62,811 nucleotides of DNA from positions 37,382 through 100,192 of the forward strand of contig JAFDYJ010000007.1 of the NCBI GenBank assembly GCA_018267515.1. The letters run 5' to 3'. Positions 45,851 through 55,154 of the stretch are shown in pieces. Source of the stretch: Bacteroidota bacterium (GTDB lineage Bacteria > Bacteroidota > Bacteroidia > Chitinophagales > Chitinophagaceae). Numbering within the stretch: the stretch's first letter is position 1; the number at the start of each line of letters is the position of its first letter. Below the pieces are notes generated by a model. It was given only the letters and a program-made list of their open reading frames with translations. It was not told where the DNA came from and made no database searches. A program made the position numbers and the translations under genes.

Positions 45851-47035
45851 TTATTTAAATGCATTAAACCCGGTTACATCCATACCTGTTATCAGCAAAT
45901 GAATATCATGTGTGCCTTCATAAGTAATCACACTTTCCAGGTTCATCATGTGCCGCATCACCGGGTATTCACCCGTAATTCCCATACCACCCAGCATTTG
46001 TCTTGCATCACGACAAATATTCGTAGCCACTTCGCAGGAATTTCTTTTCGCCATGCTCACCTGTGCCGGCGTTGCCCTGTTTTCATTCATCAATGTTCCC
46101 AACCGCCAGTTCAGCAACTGGGCTTTTGTAATCTCTGTGATCATCTCTGCCAGTTTCTTCTGTTGCAGTTGGAAGGATCCTATTGGTTTATCAAACTGAA
46201 TTCTTTCTTTTGAGTATTGTAGAGCAGTATCGTAACAATCCATTGCGGCACCTATCACACCCCAGGCAATCCCGTATCTTGCTTTTGATAGGCAACTCAA
46301 TGGTCCTTTTAAACCACTAACATTCGGTAAAATATTTTCTTTAGGTACTTTCACATTGTCAAAAACCAATTCGCCGGTAGCAGAAGCTCTTAAACTCCAT
46401 TTTCCGTGAGTGGTTGGCGTAGAAAATCCTTCCATTCCTCTCTCCACAATCAAACCATAAACTTTTCCATTTTCATCTTTTGCCCATACTACAGCTACTT
46501 GTGAATACGGAGCATTGCTGATCCACATTTTAGAACCATTTAGTATCACGTGATCTCCTGCATCTTTGAAATTAGAGAGCATATGAGAAGGATCGCTGCC
46601 ATGATTGGGTTCTGTCAACCCGAAACAGCCTAACCATTCGCCGCTTGCCAGTTTGGGTAAAAACTTTTTTTTCTGTGCTTCACTTCCATAAGCATAAATA
46701 GGAAACATAACCAATGAACCCTGCACTGATGCGGTAGATCGTACTCCGCTATCGCCACGTTCTAATTCCTGCATCATCAAACCATATGAAATATAATCCA
46801 GACCACCACCGCCATATTCCACAGGAACGGTTGGGCCAAAACATCCCAGTTCCCCTAATTGCTTTACGATCTGTTGAGGAAACTCTGCCCGTTGAGCATA
46901 CTCTTCAATAACAGGAGAAATTTCCCTTTTTACATAATTGCGAACTGCTTCACGAATGTGTTTTTGCACTTCGGAAAGCAATTCATCTACCTGGTAATAG
47001 TCAGGACTCTGAAAAAGGTCTGTTCGGGCTGCCAT
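45851..47035 (-). CDS. gcdH: Glutaryl-CoA dehydrogenase
   Basis: From ATG 47035 the acyl-CoA dehydrogenase has 394 residues. The catalytic base is Glu373 in TYEGTHDIH. Arg99 and Ser103 in 'SGVRSTASVQGSLVM' match the human glutaryl-binding Arg94 and Ser98, which distinguish it from plain acyl-CoA dehydrogenases. FAD segments 'GCFGLTEPNHGSDPS' and 'MWISNAPYSQVAVV' are present. It oxidises and decarboxylates glutaryl-CoA to crotonyl-CoA in lysine and tryptophan breakdown. The frame's 15 extra upstream codons are not needed. Confidence 0.93.
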   Translation of the reverse strand: MAARTDLFQSPDYYQVDELLSEVQKHIREAVRNYVKREISPVIEEYAQRAEFPQQIVKQLGELGCFGPTVPVEYGGGGLDYISYGLMMQELERGDSGVRSTASVQGSLVMFPIYAYGSEAQKKKFLPKLASGEWLGCFGLTEPNHGSDPSHMLSNFKDAGDHVILNGSKMWISNAPYSQVAVVWAKDENGKVYGLIVERGMEGFSTPTTHGKWSLRASATGELVFDNVKVPKENILPNVSGLKGPLSCLSKARYGIAWGVIGAAMDCYDTALQYSKERIQFDKPIGSFQLQQKKLAEMITEITKAQLLNWRLGTLMNENRATPAQVSMAKRNSCEVATNICRDARQMLGGMGITGEYPVMRHMMNLESVITYEGTHDIHLLITGMDVTGFNAFK

Positions 47036-47280
47036 GCACTTAAGGTTTTCGATTTTTGATTTTAAATTAAAGCTCAACAAAGGTAAGGATAGAAGAGAAG
47101 GTTTTGATGGCTCAGTAAGGACAAAGTATTTCTTAAAAAAATTACAACTTCGTGAACCAGGTTTTGAACAAAATTTTTCATAACAGGCAATGCGGGTTTA
47201 TCAGGAAATCATAAATTTGAAAATGCTTCCACCGTCAGCTGAAACCGGAAATTATTTCCCGGCTAAGTAAAAAATTCTAA

Positions 47281-47694
47281 ATGAGTTCTCAAACTGATCA
47301 AAACTTCTTCAGACATTTCGTTGCAGTGCTGGGTGGTGTATTGGCTTCAATGGCCGCAGGATACCTGATACACCTGATTCTTCACAGGTTTTTTCATATT
47401 GACCTGTTTAGTCTTACCACCACTCATGCTAATGATAAAATAAAATTACTGACCGGGTTTGGCATCTGGCTATTTGCATCATCACTCGTTGGAGGATTAG
47501 CTTGCATTACCATTGCAGGAAAAAATGAGATGAGTCATATCATAATCAGCTCTATGGTAGCATTGGCTCTGTATTTTTTTATTTCCGGCGGAGGAATAAT
47601 TAAAGAAGGCGATCTTTCCTCCTGGTTAATTTTGCTGGCAATTCCTTTCGGGTATTTTACCGGTGAGTGGCTGGGCAGCAGGAATAGGAAATAA
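47281..47694 (+). CDS. Small hypothetical membrane protein
   Basis: The 137-residue protein has four hydrophobic helices (about 14-34, 58-80, 86-105 and 112-130) and a basic C-terminal tail (GSRNRK). I do not recognise the family. It stands alone between gcdH and the convergent pyrF, which it approaches to 14 nt. Confidence 0.65.
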   Translation: MSSQTDQNFFRHFVAVLGGVLASMAAGYLIHLILHRFFHIDLFSLTTTHANDKIKLLTGFGIWLFASSLVGGLACITIAGKNEMSHIIISSMVALALYFFISGGGIIKEGDLSSWLILLAIPFGYFTGEWLGSRNRK

Positions 47695-47708
47695 AGCTAC
47701 TTCCACTT

Positions 47709-48533
47709 TTAGTGTGCCAGATAATTTTTCATCTCATCCCTGTATTTTATAGCTTCCAATTTTGATTGTTCTGCAAAATCTTCTTTATCTGAAGCATAAA
47801 TGACAGCACGGCTAACATTGACCAATAAGCCACACTGCAAGTTATTTGAAGCGTCTTTTATCATTGCTTTTTCAGAAATATCTTTCAGGCTTCCACCCTG
47901 CGTTCCTACGCCGGGAACAAGTAGAAAATGCCCGGGAATGATTTTCCTGATATTTAAAAATTCATCAGCTTGTGTAGCGCCGACTACAAACATCAGGTTT
48001 TCGTCATTTCCCCATTCTGAAACCGTTCTTAAAACTTTTTCGTAAAGAAATTCATTTCCTGTTTTCTGCATTTCGAAGTCTTTTGCACCCCGGTTGGAAG
48101 TCAGGCCCAGAACAATGGCCCATTTGTTTTTATATTCTAAAAATGGTTTCACACTATCCTCGCCCATATACGGAGCTACTGTGATAGCGTCAAAATTTAA
48201 AGTCTCAAAAAATGCTCTAGCATACTGAGAAGATGTATTTCCAATGTCACCCCGCTTGGCATCAGCAATTTTAAAATGAGTATCAGGAATATAATTCACC
48301 GTTTTTTCCAGGGATTCCCATCCTTTTACTCCTCTTGCTTCATAAAATGCAGTGTTGATTTTGTAACTAACACAGTAATCTTTAGTGGCCTCTATAATCT
48401 GTTTGTTAAATTCATAAACCGGATCAGGTGAGGATAAAAGATGTTTTGGAATTTTATTTATATCAGTGTCTAATCCGACACAGAGATAGGTTTGCTTTTG
48501 AAAAATCTGGTCAATGAGTTGAGAGCGGGTCAT
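47709..48533 (-). CDS. pyrF: Orotidine 5'-phosphate decarboxylase (type 2)
   Basis: The 274-residue enzyme makes UMP from OMP in pyrimidine synthesis. The type 2 signatures are '[12 protein letters not shown]', '[12 protein letters not shown]' and the catalytic '[14 protein letters not shown]', with the Asp-x-Lys-x-x-Asp set. 'PGVGTQGGS' is the phosphate loop. The ATG at 48533 overlaps the kynU stop by 4 nt (ATGA), which favours it over a start 15 codons upstream and suggests coupling to kynU. Confidence 0.95.
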   Translation of the reverse strand: MTRSQLIDQIFQKQTYLCVGLDTDINKIPKHLLSSPDPVYEFNKQIIEATKDYCVSYKINTAFYEARGVKGWESLEKTVNYIPDTHFKIADAKRGDIGNTSSQYARAFFETLNFDAITVAPYMGEDSVKPFLEYKNKWAIVLGLTSNRGAKDFEMQKTGNEFLYEKVLRTVSEWGNDENLMFVVGATQADEFLNIRKIIPGHFLLVPGVGTQGGSLKDISEKAMIKDASNNLQCGLLVNVSRAVIYASDKEDFAEQSKLEAIKYRDEMKNYLAH

Positions 48534-49813
48534 GAATGCGAAGATAAAATCTTTTGAAGTGTATCGCCAAAGCTCCATACTTCCTCAAATGTATTGTATA
48601 ATGGAACCGGTGCCACCCGGATAACATCCGGCTCACGCCAATCGGCAAATATTCCATGAGATGAAAGCTGTTCATATATCTTTTTCCCGTTTTTCAGCAT
48701 CAGCATGGAAACCTGGCATCCTCTTTCTTTAGCATTTCCGGGAGTAATAATTTTTAGGCAATTTCCACCATATGACTCATTCACCTTTTTCAAAATGAAA
48801 AACAAATAATCAGAAAGCAACCGGCTCTTCTTGATAAGAGCATCCATACCGGCTTCTTCGAAAATTTCAAGGGCAGCCTTATGTGCTGCATATAATACCG
48901 GTGAGGGTGAGCTAACCTGCCATCCCTCCGCAGTTAATACCGGCTTAAAGCCTTTCTTCATTTGAAAACGGGTGGCTTTATCATAGCCCCACCAGCCTGC
49001 TAATCTCTGTACGGAAGAATCATTATGATACTTTTCGTGAATATAAACACCACCCACAGTACCGGGACCGGAATTCAAATATTTATAACTGCACCAGCAG
49101 GCAAAATCAACATTCCAATTGTGTAATTGCAATATAACATTTCCGGCAGCATGTGCCAGGTCAAAACCCGCTTTTGCTCCTGCAGCCTGTGCCGCTTTTG
49201 TAATAACCCCGATATCGAAAAGCTGACCGGTGTAATAATTAATCCCACCCCATAACACCAATGCCAGTTCATCTTTGTTCTCCTGAATTGCAGCAAGAAT
49301 ATCTTCCGTCCTTATTAATTCTTCACCCTCCCTGGGTGAAATTTCTACGATTACATCTTCCGGTTTCAATCCACAATACCTGAGATGCGATTCAAACATA
49401 TACTGATCGCTGGGGAATGCTTTGGATTCGCAAATAATCTTATTTCTTTTTCCTGAAGGTTGATAGAAACTTACCATCATCAGGTGCAGGTTTACAGTAA
49501 GCTGGTTCATCACCACAACTTCCTGCGGTAATGCACCCACTATTTTGGCGAGAGGTTGGATGAGGTGATCATGATAATTCAACCAGGGCAATTTTCCTTT
49601 TACAAATCCCTCCACTCCATACCGGGTCCATTGATCCAATACATGCTTGATATAAGATTGAGCTGTGCGGGGCTGCAGGCCTAATGAATTTCCCAGGAAA
49701 TAAATAAGTTCTTTTCCTTCTTCCGTGGGTATATAAAACCTGAACCTGAATCGTTTTAAATCATCATTTTGATCCAGTTGCCGGGCAAAGGATAAGCTGT
49801 TTTCAAATTCCAT
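48530..49813 (-). CDS. kynU: Kynureninase
   Basis: The 427-residue PLP enzyme cleaves kynurenine or 3-hydroxykynurenine to (3-hydroxy)anthranilate and alanine. The PLP lysine is Lys244 in '[12 protein letters not shown]', and 'FDLAHAAGN' and 'GNSLGLQP' are family motifs. It precedes pyrF with a 4-nt overlap and is 41 nt after an SDR gene. No tryptophan dioxygenase or kynurenine monooxygenase lies in the window. Confidence 0.95.
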   Translation of the reverse strand: MEFENSLSFARQLDQNDDLKRFRFRFYIPTEEGKELIYFLGNSLGLQPRTAQSYIKHVLDQWTRYGVEGFVKGKLPWLNYHDHLIQPLAKIVGALPQEVVVMNQLTVNLHLMMVSFYQPSGKRNKIICESKAFPSDQYMFESHLRYCGLKPEDVIVEISPREGEELIRTEDILAAIQENKDELALVLWGGINYYTGQLFDIGVITKAAQAAGAKAGFDLAHAAGNVILQLHNWNVDFACWCSYKYLNSGPGTVGGVYIHEKYHNDSSVQRLAGWWGYDKATRFQMKKGFKPVLTAEGWQVSSPSPVLYAAHKAALEIFEEAGMDALIKKSRLLSDYLFFILKKVNESYGGNCLKIITPGNAKERGCQVSMLMLKNGKKIYEQLSSHGIFADWREPDVIRVAPVPLYNTFEEVWSFGDTLQKILSSHS

Positions 49814-49854
49814 AAAAGCAAATTACAGCTTCATTCGTAAATTTACGAATGGAA

Positions 49855-50640
49855 TTAAATAGTTCCGGTCTTTCCGCCATCCACCGGGATGCTAACTCCA
49901 TTGATATACGAAGCAGCAGGTGAAGCTAAAAATGCCACAATTGCTCCAATCTCTGAGGGATCGCCAAATCTTTTTAAGGGTATAGTGGTAATCATTTCTT
50001 CAATGATTTTATCCCTGGAACTATTTCTTCGCTTAGCATTTCCTTCAATAAGCTGATCCAACCTACCGGTTGAAATAAATCCCGGAAGAATGCTATTTAC
50101 GGTAATATTAAATTGACCCACTTCATTAGATAAGGTTTTTGCCCAGGACGCTACTGCCGCCCTGGTAGTATTCGACACCATCAGGTTGTGAATGGGAATC
50201 CGCACAGATGAAGAAATAATATTAATGATCCTCCCATTTCCTTCCTTTTTCATGGATGGAATAACTGCCCTGGCCAAAATATGATTGCAAATGAGATGCT
50301 GGTTCATTGCTTTCAGAAAATCATTTTCCGATACTTCCATTGCCGGGCCGGCCGGTGGGCCACCGGTATTGTTAACCAATATATGAACCGGGTGATCTTT
50401 TACATGAAGTTCAATTACATTTTTCACTTCGTCCGGCTTGCTGAAATCTGCGACAAGATAATTGTGTTGCTGGCGAAGAGAACTATCAAGAATACCGATT
50501 ACAGATTGTAATGAAGCTTCATTTCTGGCCATCAAAGTGCAATGAGCTCCCTGCAGAGCCAACTCTTCAGCAATGGCAAGCCCGATGCCCTGTGTGCTGC
50601 CGCAAATGACTGCATATTTTCCTTCCAGCGAAAGATTCAT
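49855..50640 (-). CDS. Atypical short-chain dehydrogenase lacking the YxxxK pair
   Basis: The 261-residue protein has a Rossmann opening 'AVICGSTQGIGLAIAEELAL' and 'HILVNNTGGPP'. The catalytic Ser region is present ('NIISSSVRIP', Ser143-145), but where SDRs have Tyr-x-x-x-Lys it reads Ser156-Asn-Thr-Thr-Arg160. It belongs to the known divergent subgroup annotated as beta-ketoacyl reductase-like with incomplete catalytic residues. Such genes recur beside kynurenine genes in Bacteroidota, as far as I recall. It lies 41 nt upstream of kynU. The activity is uncertain. Confidence 0.85.
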   Translation of the reverse strand: MNLSLEGKYAVICGSTQGIGLAIAEELALQGAHCTLMARNEASLQSVIGILDSSLRQQHNYLVADFSKPDEVKNVIELHVKDHPVHILVNNTGGPPAGPAMEVSENDFLKAMNQHLICNHILARAVIPSMKKEGNGRIINIISSSVRIPIHNLMVSNTTRAAVASWAKTLSNEVGQFNITVNSILPGFISTGRLDQLIEGNAKRRNSSRDKIIEEMITTIPLKRFGDPSEIGAIVAFLASPAASYINGVSIPVDGGKTGTI

Positions 50641-50652
50641 GGCTGTTTGCTA

Positions 50653-51285
50653 TTAAAAAAGTTTTTCTTTTCTTTCTTCCATCATCTCTCCGATAACTTT
50701 TGCATCTGCATCTTGCTTCTTTAGCTCCGCAACTATGTTGTCATAACTTTTTTCATCCCGGTTTTGGCTCAGTTTAAAAACGTTTTCCAGTTCCGTTATT
50801 TCTATTTCAAAAGCAATAATTGCCTTCTTGAGCCTTTCAACATATTCGGCCGGGAGATTATCATAAACGGTTGATGAACCCGGATCATCTTTTTCGTAAT
50901 AAAGAGATAGCTGCTTCAGATGTTCAGTCAGGCGATCATCATTAAGAAATTTTATAACTCCCCTTGCATGAACTGTGATATAATTCCAGGTAGAAGCCTG
51001 GTGTGGATTACCGGAATACCAGGTGGCGCTAACATAAGAATGCGGGCCGGTAAACAATGCAATAGCCCCGGGATTTTCTTCAAATGCTTTATGATGGCCT
51101 GATTTCTTTTCTAGATGTCCTGTCAGATATACTCGTCCTTCTTTTTCCTCTATCATTACGGGTACCTGTGTAGCTTCGATTCTTCCCTCTTTATCTGCGC
51201 CGGCTAAAATAATAAAAGGATGATTGCGCATAAACTCAATCACTCTTTCGCTGTCTTGTTCTTTGAAATAGGACCTGTTGTACAT
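50653..51285 (-). CDS. PaiB-family FMN-binding protein
   Basis: From ATG 51285 the product is 210 residues and opens MYNRSYFKEQD, typical of PaiB. 'GHLEKKSGHHKAFEENPGAI' and 'SATWYSGNPHQASTWNY' are family motifs of the split-barrel FMN-binding fold. In Bacillus, PaiB is described as a negative regulator of sporulation and degradative genes; biochemical activity is unclear elsewhere. It lies 12 nt upstream of the SDR gene, so PaiB-SDR-kynU-pyrF may form one transcript. Confidence 0.88.
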   Translation of the reverse strand: MYNRSYFKEQDSERVIEFMRNHPFIILAGADKEGRIEATQVPVMIEEKEGRVYLTGHLEKKSGHHKAFEENPGAIALFTGPHSYVSATWYSGNPHQASTWNYITVHARGVIKFLNDDRLTEHLKQLSLYYEKDDPGSSTVYDNLPAEYVERLKKAIIAFEIEITELENVFKLSQNRDEKSYDNIVAELKKQDADAKVIGEMMEERKEKLF

Positions 51286-51365
51286 ATAAAATACTCTTAT
51301 CAAAAGTCAGTATGAGCCTGAGTAAGCTTTTGAATTAAAATGCAGATGCCAGAACCCCGTAAAGG

Positions 51366-52460
51366 CTAAACGACCTCTACAATTTTTGTAGTAGCCATAT
51401 TGGCATTTCTCATAGCTACACTGCGTACAACCTGGGATGCAAAAGATTCAAATGCCCTTTTACTGATTTCATCACCACTTATCATCACCGGCTTACCGGC
51501 ATCTCCTCCATCACAAATACTTTGCACCAATGGTATTTGCCCGAGAAAAGGAATATCATATTCATCTGCCAGTCGCTTGCCGCCATCCTTTCCAAAAATG
51601 AAATATTTGTTGTCCGGAAGTTCAGCCGGGGTGAAATAACTCATGTTTTCAACTAACCCGATAAGAGGAACATTTATTTGTGCCTGGCCAAACATGGCTA
51701 TTCCTTTTCTTGCATCAGCTAAAGCGACATTTTGCGGAGTGGTGACGATGATTACACCTGTTACCGGTACTGTTTGAACAAGGGTAAGATGAATATCACC
51801 GGTTCCTGGCGGCATATCTACAACCAGGTAATCCAATTCATCCCAATACACATCAGTTACGAACTGGCGGATAGCGCTGCTGGCCATTGGGCCTCTCCAT
51901 ACCACTGCATTTTTTTCATCCACCAGCAGCCCGATACTCATTAATTTAATTCCATATTTTTCCAACGGAGCCATCATGGGCTTTCCGGTTCCGGTGTCTA
52001 CCATCATCGGCCGCTGTCCTCTTACACCAAACATAATGGGAACGCTGGGTCCGTAAATATCAGCATCCATTAAACCCACTTTCGCATTTCCCATACCTAA
52101 AGCAAGGGCAAGATTTGCAGCTACCGTTGACTTTCCGACTCCACCCTTGCCGCTAACCACTGCAATAATATTTTTTACTTTAGGTAACATTGCCCTGTTA
52201 TCAGTTCTTTTTGAAGTGGTATTAGCATCAAAATTAATATTGACTACGGCTTCTTTGCTTACCAGCATTTTAATAGCGTTTACGCTTGCGTTTTTCATCT
52301 GCTCTTTCAAAGGACAGGCCGGTGTAGTCAGTTGAAGAGTGAATGAAACAGTATTTCCATCAATTTTAAGGTCTTTAACCATATTCAGTGTAACAATATC
52401 TCTTCCGAGATCAGGATCCTGAACATTCCTCAAAGCATCGAGTACTTTTTCTTTTGTCAT
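51366..52460 (-). CDS. mrp: Mrp/NBP35-family iron-sulfur carrier ATPase
   Basis: The 364-residue protein has an N-terminal MIP18/DUF59 domain ('NVQDPDLGRDIVTLNMVKDL') and a ParA-like ATPase domain with the deviant P-loop 'VSGKGGVGKSTVAANLA'. 'DMPPGTGDIHLTL' and 'GLVENMSYF' are Mrp hallmarks. The usual CxxC of many homologues follows 'NMSYF' as a cysteine pair; here that place reads 'FTPAELPDNKYFIFG' with no Cys, so any Fe-S cluster must bind otherwise. A TAACTTTG box at 52497-52504 (minus) is a candidate promoter. Confidence 0.93.
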   Translation of the reverse strand: MTKEKVLDALRNVQDPDLGRDIVTLNMVKDLKIDGNTVSFTLQLTTPACPLKEQMKNASVNAIKMLVSKEAVVNINFDANTTSKRTDNRAMLPKVKNIIAVVSGKGGVGKSTVAANLALALGMGNAKVGLMDADIYGPSVPIMFGVRGQRPMMVDTGTGKPMMAPLEKYGIKLMSIGLLVDEKNAVVWRGPMASSAIRQFVTDVYWDELDYLVVDMPPGTGDIHLTLVQTVPVTGVIIVTTPQNVALADARKGIAMFGQAQINVPLIGLVENMSYFTPAELPDNKYFIFGKDGGKRLADEYDIPFLGQIPLVQSICDGGDAGKPVMISGDEISKRAFESFASQVVRSVAMRNANMATTKIVEVV

Positions 52461-52562
52461 TTTAAAAGCTTATGTTAAAATAAAGAATCAGAGTTGCAAA
52501 GTTAACCATTGATGACGGTAATTTGCCTTACGAATTAAGCAACTTGTTACTAACTTTATATT

Positions 52563-53201
52563 GTGAGAAAAATTTTACAACACATTATTACAGTTTCACT
52601 TTTGTTTCCATTAACTGCAAAAGCTCAATTTGAAACAGCCCGCGACTCAGTCGTCCAGTTATATGGAGTAATAATGACTGCCGACAGCCTCCGTGGTATT
52701 CCGGCAGTCAGTGTTTTAGTAAAAGGTCAAAATCGTGGTACCATTACGAATAACCAGGGCGTATTTTCTATTGTGGTTCTAAAAGGTGATCAGGTGGAAT
52801 TCAGCCATATCAGCTATAAACCAAAAACGATAACCATTCCCCGGAACCTGGATGGGAACCAATACAGCATTGTTCAGTTGCTGGTAGCCGATACCGTGTA
52901 TTTACCGGTAACCATCATCCGGCCCCGGCCTTCTCCTGAAGAATTTGCAAGAGATTTTGTCAATACAAAAGTACCGGATGACGATATTGAGATTGCCCGT
53001 AAAAATACAGACGCTGCAAAACGAAAAATTTTAATGCGAACTATTCCTGTCAGCGGTTCTGAAGCTACCCGCATGCAATTTCAGAAAATGGCAAACCAGG
53101 CTTATTATTATGGACAAACCCCTCCGATGAATATTTTCAGTCCTGCTGCCTGGGCTGATTTTATCCAGGCATGGAAGCGTGGCGATTTTAAAAAACAATA
53201 G
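52563..53201 (+). CDS. Secreted protein with a carboxypeptidase-regulatory-like domain
   Basis: The 212-residue frame starts at GTG 52563 because it yields a signal peptide ending near 'LTAKAQF'. A carboxypeptidase-regulatory-like beta-sandwich follows (about 32-105: 'VYGVIMTADSLRGIPAVSVL', 'NRGTITNNQGVFSIVV', 'GDQVEFSHISYKP'). This domain is common in the N-termini of TonB receptors and in small secreted Bacteroidota proteins. The C-terminal half is charged and unassigned. It is divergent from mrp. Confidence 0.8.
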   Translation: MRKILQHIITVSLLFPLTAKAQFETARDSVVQLYGVIMTADSLRGIPAVSVLVKGQNRGTITNNQGVFSIVVLKGDQVEFSHISYKPKTITIPRNLDGNQYSIVQLLVADTVYLPVTIIRPRPSPEEFARDFVNTKVPDDDIEIARKNTDAAKRKILMRTIPVSGSEATRMQFQKMANQAYYYGQTPPMNIFSPAAWADFIQAWKRGDFKKQ

Positions 53202-53248
53202 CAGCTCCATTTTCCACAATAGTGAACTTAAGTTTAAAATTCATTTTA

Positions 53249-53365
53249 CTATAAAGACACAACGGAATGTAAGTTGACTGATTGTGCTGCCAACCTCATG
53301 GCTGCCGCAGTCTTCTGTTGAAGAGTTAAATCCAGCAAGTATTCAGCCTCTATCATGGCATTCAT
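53249..53365 (-). CDS. Possible 38-codon small ORF
   Basis: In the 284-nt gap before hbd, the minus strand has ATG 53365 to TAG 53249-53251. It would encode a 38-residue peptide with a strongly helical pattern ('EAEYLLDLTLQQKTAAAMRL'). Its base composition is more gene-like than the flanks. It may be a small protein or a remnant of a larger gene, or chance. No promoter or homologue is known to me. Confidence 0.2.
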   Translation of the reverse strand: MNAMIEAEYLLDLTLQQKTAAAMRLAAQSVNLHSVVSL

Positions 53366-53485
53366 TGCTATAAGAATAATAAAATTCTAACTTCTTACAT
53401 TTGCCATATAATACTATTTTTTAACTCTTTTCCCTGAAAAAGCTTTCAAAACTTCCTTTCGGGGTGAAGAAAAATTTCTACCATA

Positions 53486-54385
53486 ATGATTTCTCCTGGA
53501 AGCAGCATTTCTGTTATCGGGGCCGGCACTATGGGCAATGGCATTGCGCATGTTTTTGCACAAAACGGCTTTAAAGTGACATTAGTGGATGTATCTCTTA
53601 CGCAATTAGACAGGGCATTACTAAACATCAGTAAAAACTTTGACAGGCAGATTGCAAAAGGAATTGTTACAGAAGATCAGAAAAAATCAGCGCTGGCAAA
53701 TATCAAAGTTGAATCTACACTGGTTGCCGGAGTGAAGAATGCCGAACTGGTGATAGAAGCTGCAACGGAAAACACAGATTTAAAGTTGAAAATTTTCAAA
53801 GAACTGGATCAGTATGCACCCAAGAGTACAATCCTTGCAAGCAATACTTCTTCCATTTCAATTACAAAAATTGCATCCGTTACCGGAAGAGCAGGTAAAG
53901 TGATCGGAATGCATTTCATGAATCCTGTACCGGTAATGAAACTGGTGGAAGTTATTAACGGTTATTCTACAACTAAAGAAGTATCTGATTCTATTGTTGA
54001 CCTGAGCAATCAATTGGGGAAAATTCCCTGTGTAGTGAATGATTACCCGGGGTTTATTGCCAATCGTATATTAATGCCGATGATCAATGAAGCCATCTGC
54101 AGTTTATTTGAGAATGTAGGTGGTGTTCATGAAATTGACACTGTGATGAAACTCGGTATGGCGCACCCGATGGGGCCTTTACAATTAGCAGACTTTATCG
54201 GGCTGGATGTCTGTCTTTCAATTTTAAAAGTATTATATGATGGCTTTGGAAACCCCAAATATGCTCCTTGTCCTTTATTGGTAAACATGGTAACAGCCGG
54301 GAAATTGGGAGTAAAAAGTGGTGAAGGATTTTATATATATACTGCTGGAAGCAAAGAACTCGTTGTGAGCCCGCAATTTCAGTAG
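53486..54385 (+). CDS. 3-hydroxybutyryl-CoA dehydrogenase
   Basis: The 299-residue protein has the NAD fold 'ISVIGAGTMGNGIAHVFAQN', the catalytic region 'GMHFMNPVPVMKLVEVI' with the conserved His, and 'NDYPGFIANRILMPMINEA' with the catalytic Asn region. It converts 3-hydroxybutyryl-CoA to acetoacetyl-CoA, or the reverse. It could act in fatty acid, lysine or tryptophan breakdown or in butyryl-CoA synthesis. TACATTTG about 80 nt upstream is a candidate promoter element. Confidence 0.93.
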   Translation: MISPGSSISVIGAGTMGNGIAHVFAQNGFKVTLVDVSLTQLDRALLNISKNFDRQIAKGIVTEDQKKSALANIKVESTLVAGVKNAELVIEAATENTDLKLKIFKELDQYAPKSTILASNTSSISITKIASVTGRAGKVIGMHFMNPVPVMKLVEVINGYSTTKEVSDSIVDLSNQLGKIPCVVNDYPGFIANRILMPMINEAICSLFENVGGVHEIDTVMKLGMAHPMGPLQLADFIGLDVCLSILKVLYDGFGNPKYAPCPLLVNMVTAGKLGVKSGEGFYIYTAGSKELVVSPQFQ

Positions 54386-54521
54386 GATCATTTAGGTATT
54401 CCGATTATACAACAAGTCTGACTCATTTTAAAAAATCCGGGTAGTATTACACCTGCTTTAATTTCGAAGGGAAAGTTTATCCTTTTCACTCAACACTACG
54501 GAGAAAAATCAAAAAATGATT

Positions 54522-55118
54522 TCAGGTTAACTCAATTCCTTCAATCTCTTCCAGTCTAGCTATTACCTCTTTTACATTGATGAGTGGTACATCGATTTCC
54601 AGAATGCAAAATAACTGTGCTTCTTGTTTAGTAATTATACAATTGAATTTTTTGATGATCCGCATTATCTCATTCATTTTTGTATAATCAAATTGCAGGT
54701 GGTAATGCATCATTACAGGTTTTCGAACAATTGGGGTTAATTGCAGGGCCATTGCTGCAGCCGTTTTATATGCATGAATCAATCCGGGTACTCCCAGCAG
54801 TGTGCCTCCGAAATACCGTACTACGATTATTAAAACGTTTGTTACTTGCTTACTATCCAACTGACCGAGAATCGGTTTGCCGGCTGTGCCGGAGGGTTCA
54901 CCATCGTCAGCAGTACGGAACAAATTTCCATCAGTGCCGATCCGGTATGCAAAGCAATGATGGGTTGCTTTCGGATGCTCCTTTTTTGTCTCAGCTAATT
55001 TTTTTTTGAATTCATTGACAGAAGTAACGGGAAATACATATGCAATAAATTTACTACCCCTGTCCTTAAATTCTGCCAGGGAATTTTTCTCAACCGTATA
55101 ATAATAATCTTCCTGCAT
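54522..55118 (-). CDS. YigZ/IMPACT family protein
   Basis: From ATG 55118 the product is 198 residues and begins MQEDYYYTV, followed by 'FKDRGSKFIAYVFPV'. The YigZ/IMPACT fingerprint 'TADDGEPSGTAGKPIL' and 'VVRYFGGTLLGVPGLIHAY' is clear. The frame continues 21 codons upstream, but that would overlap the divergent prmC start and so is rejected. The family is linked to translation regulation in eukaryotes; the bacterial role is not settled. Confidence 0.92.
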   Translation of the reverse strand: MQEDYYYTVEKNSLAEFKDRGSKFIAYVFPVTSVNEFKKKLAETKKEHPKATHHCFAYRIGTDGNLFRTADDGEPSGTAGKPILGQLDSKQVTNVLIIVVRYFGGTLLGVPGLIHAYKTAAAMALQLTPIVRKPVMMHYHLQFDYTKMNEIMRIIKKFNCIITKQEAQLFCILEIDVPLINVKEVIARLEEIEGIELT

Positions 55119-55141
55119 GTTAGCTTCAAAGATAAATGAGT

Positions 55142-55149
55142 TAAGTTTG
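55142..55149 (+). promoter_or_regulatory. Candidate -7 box for prmC
   Basis: TAAGTTTG fits TAnnTTTG and ends 5 nt before the prmC ATG. It lies in the 36-nt gap between the divergent YigZ and prmC starts, so the leader would be nearly absent. Confidence 0.35.
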
Positions 55150-55154
55150 TCGTT

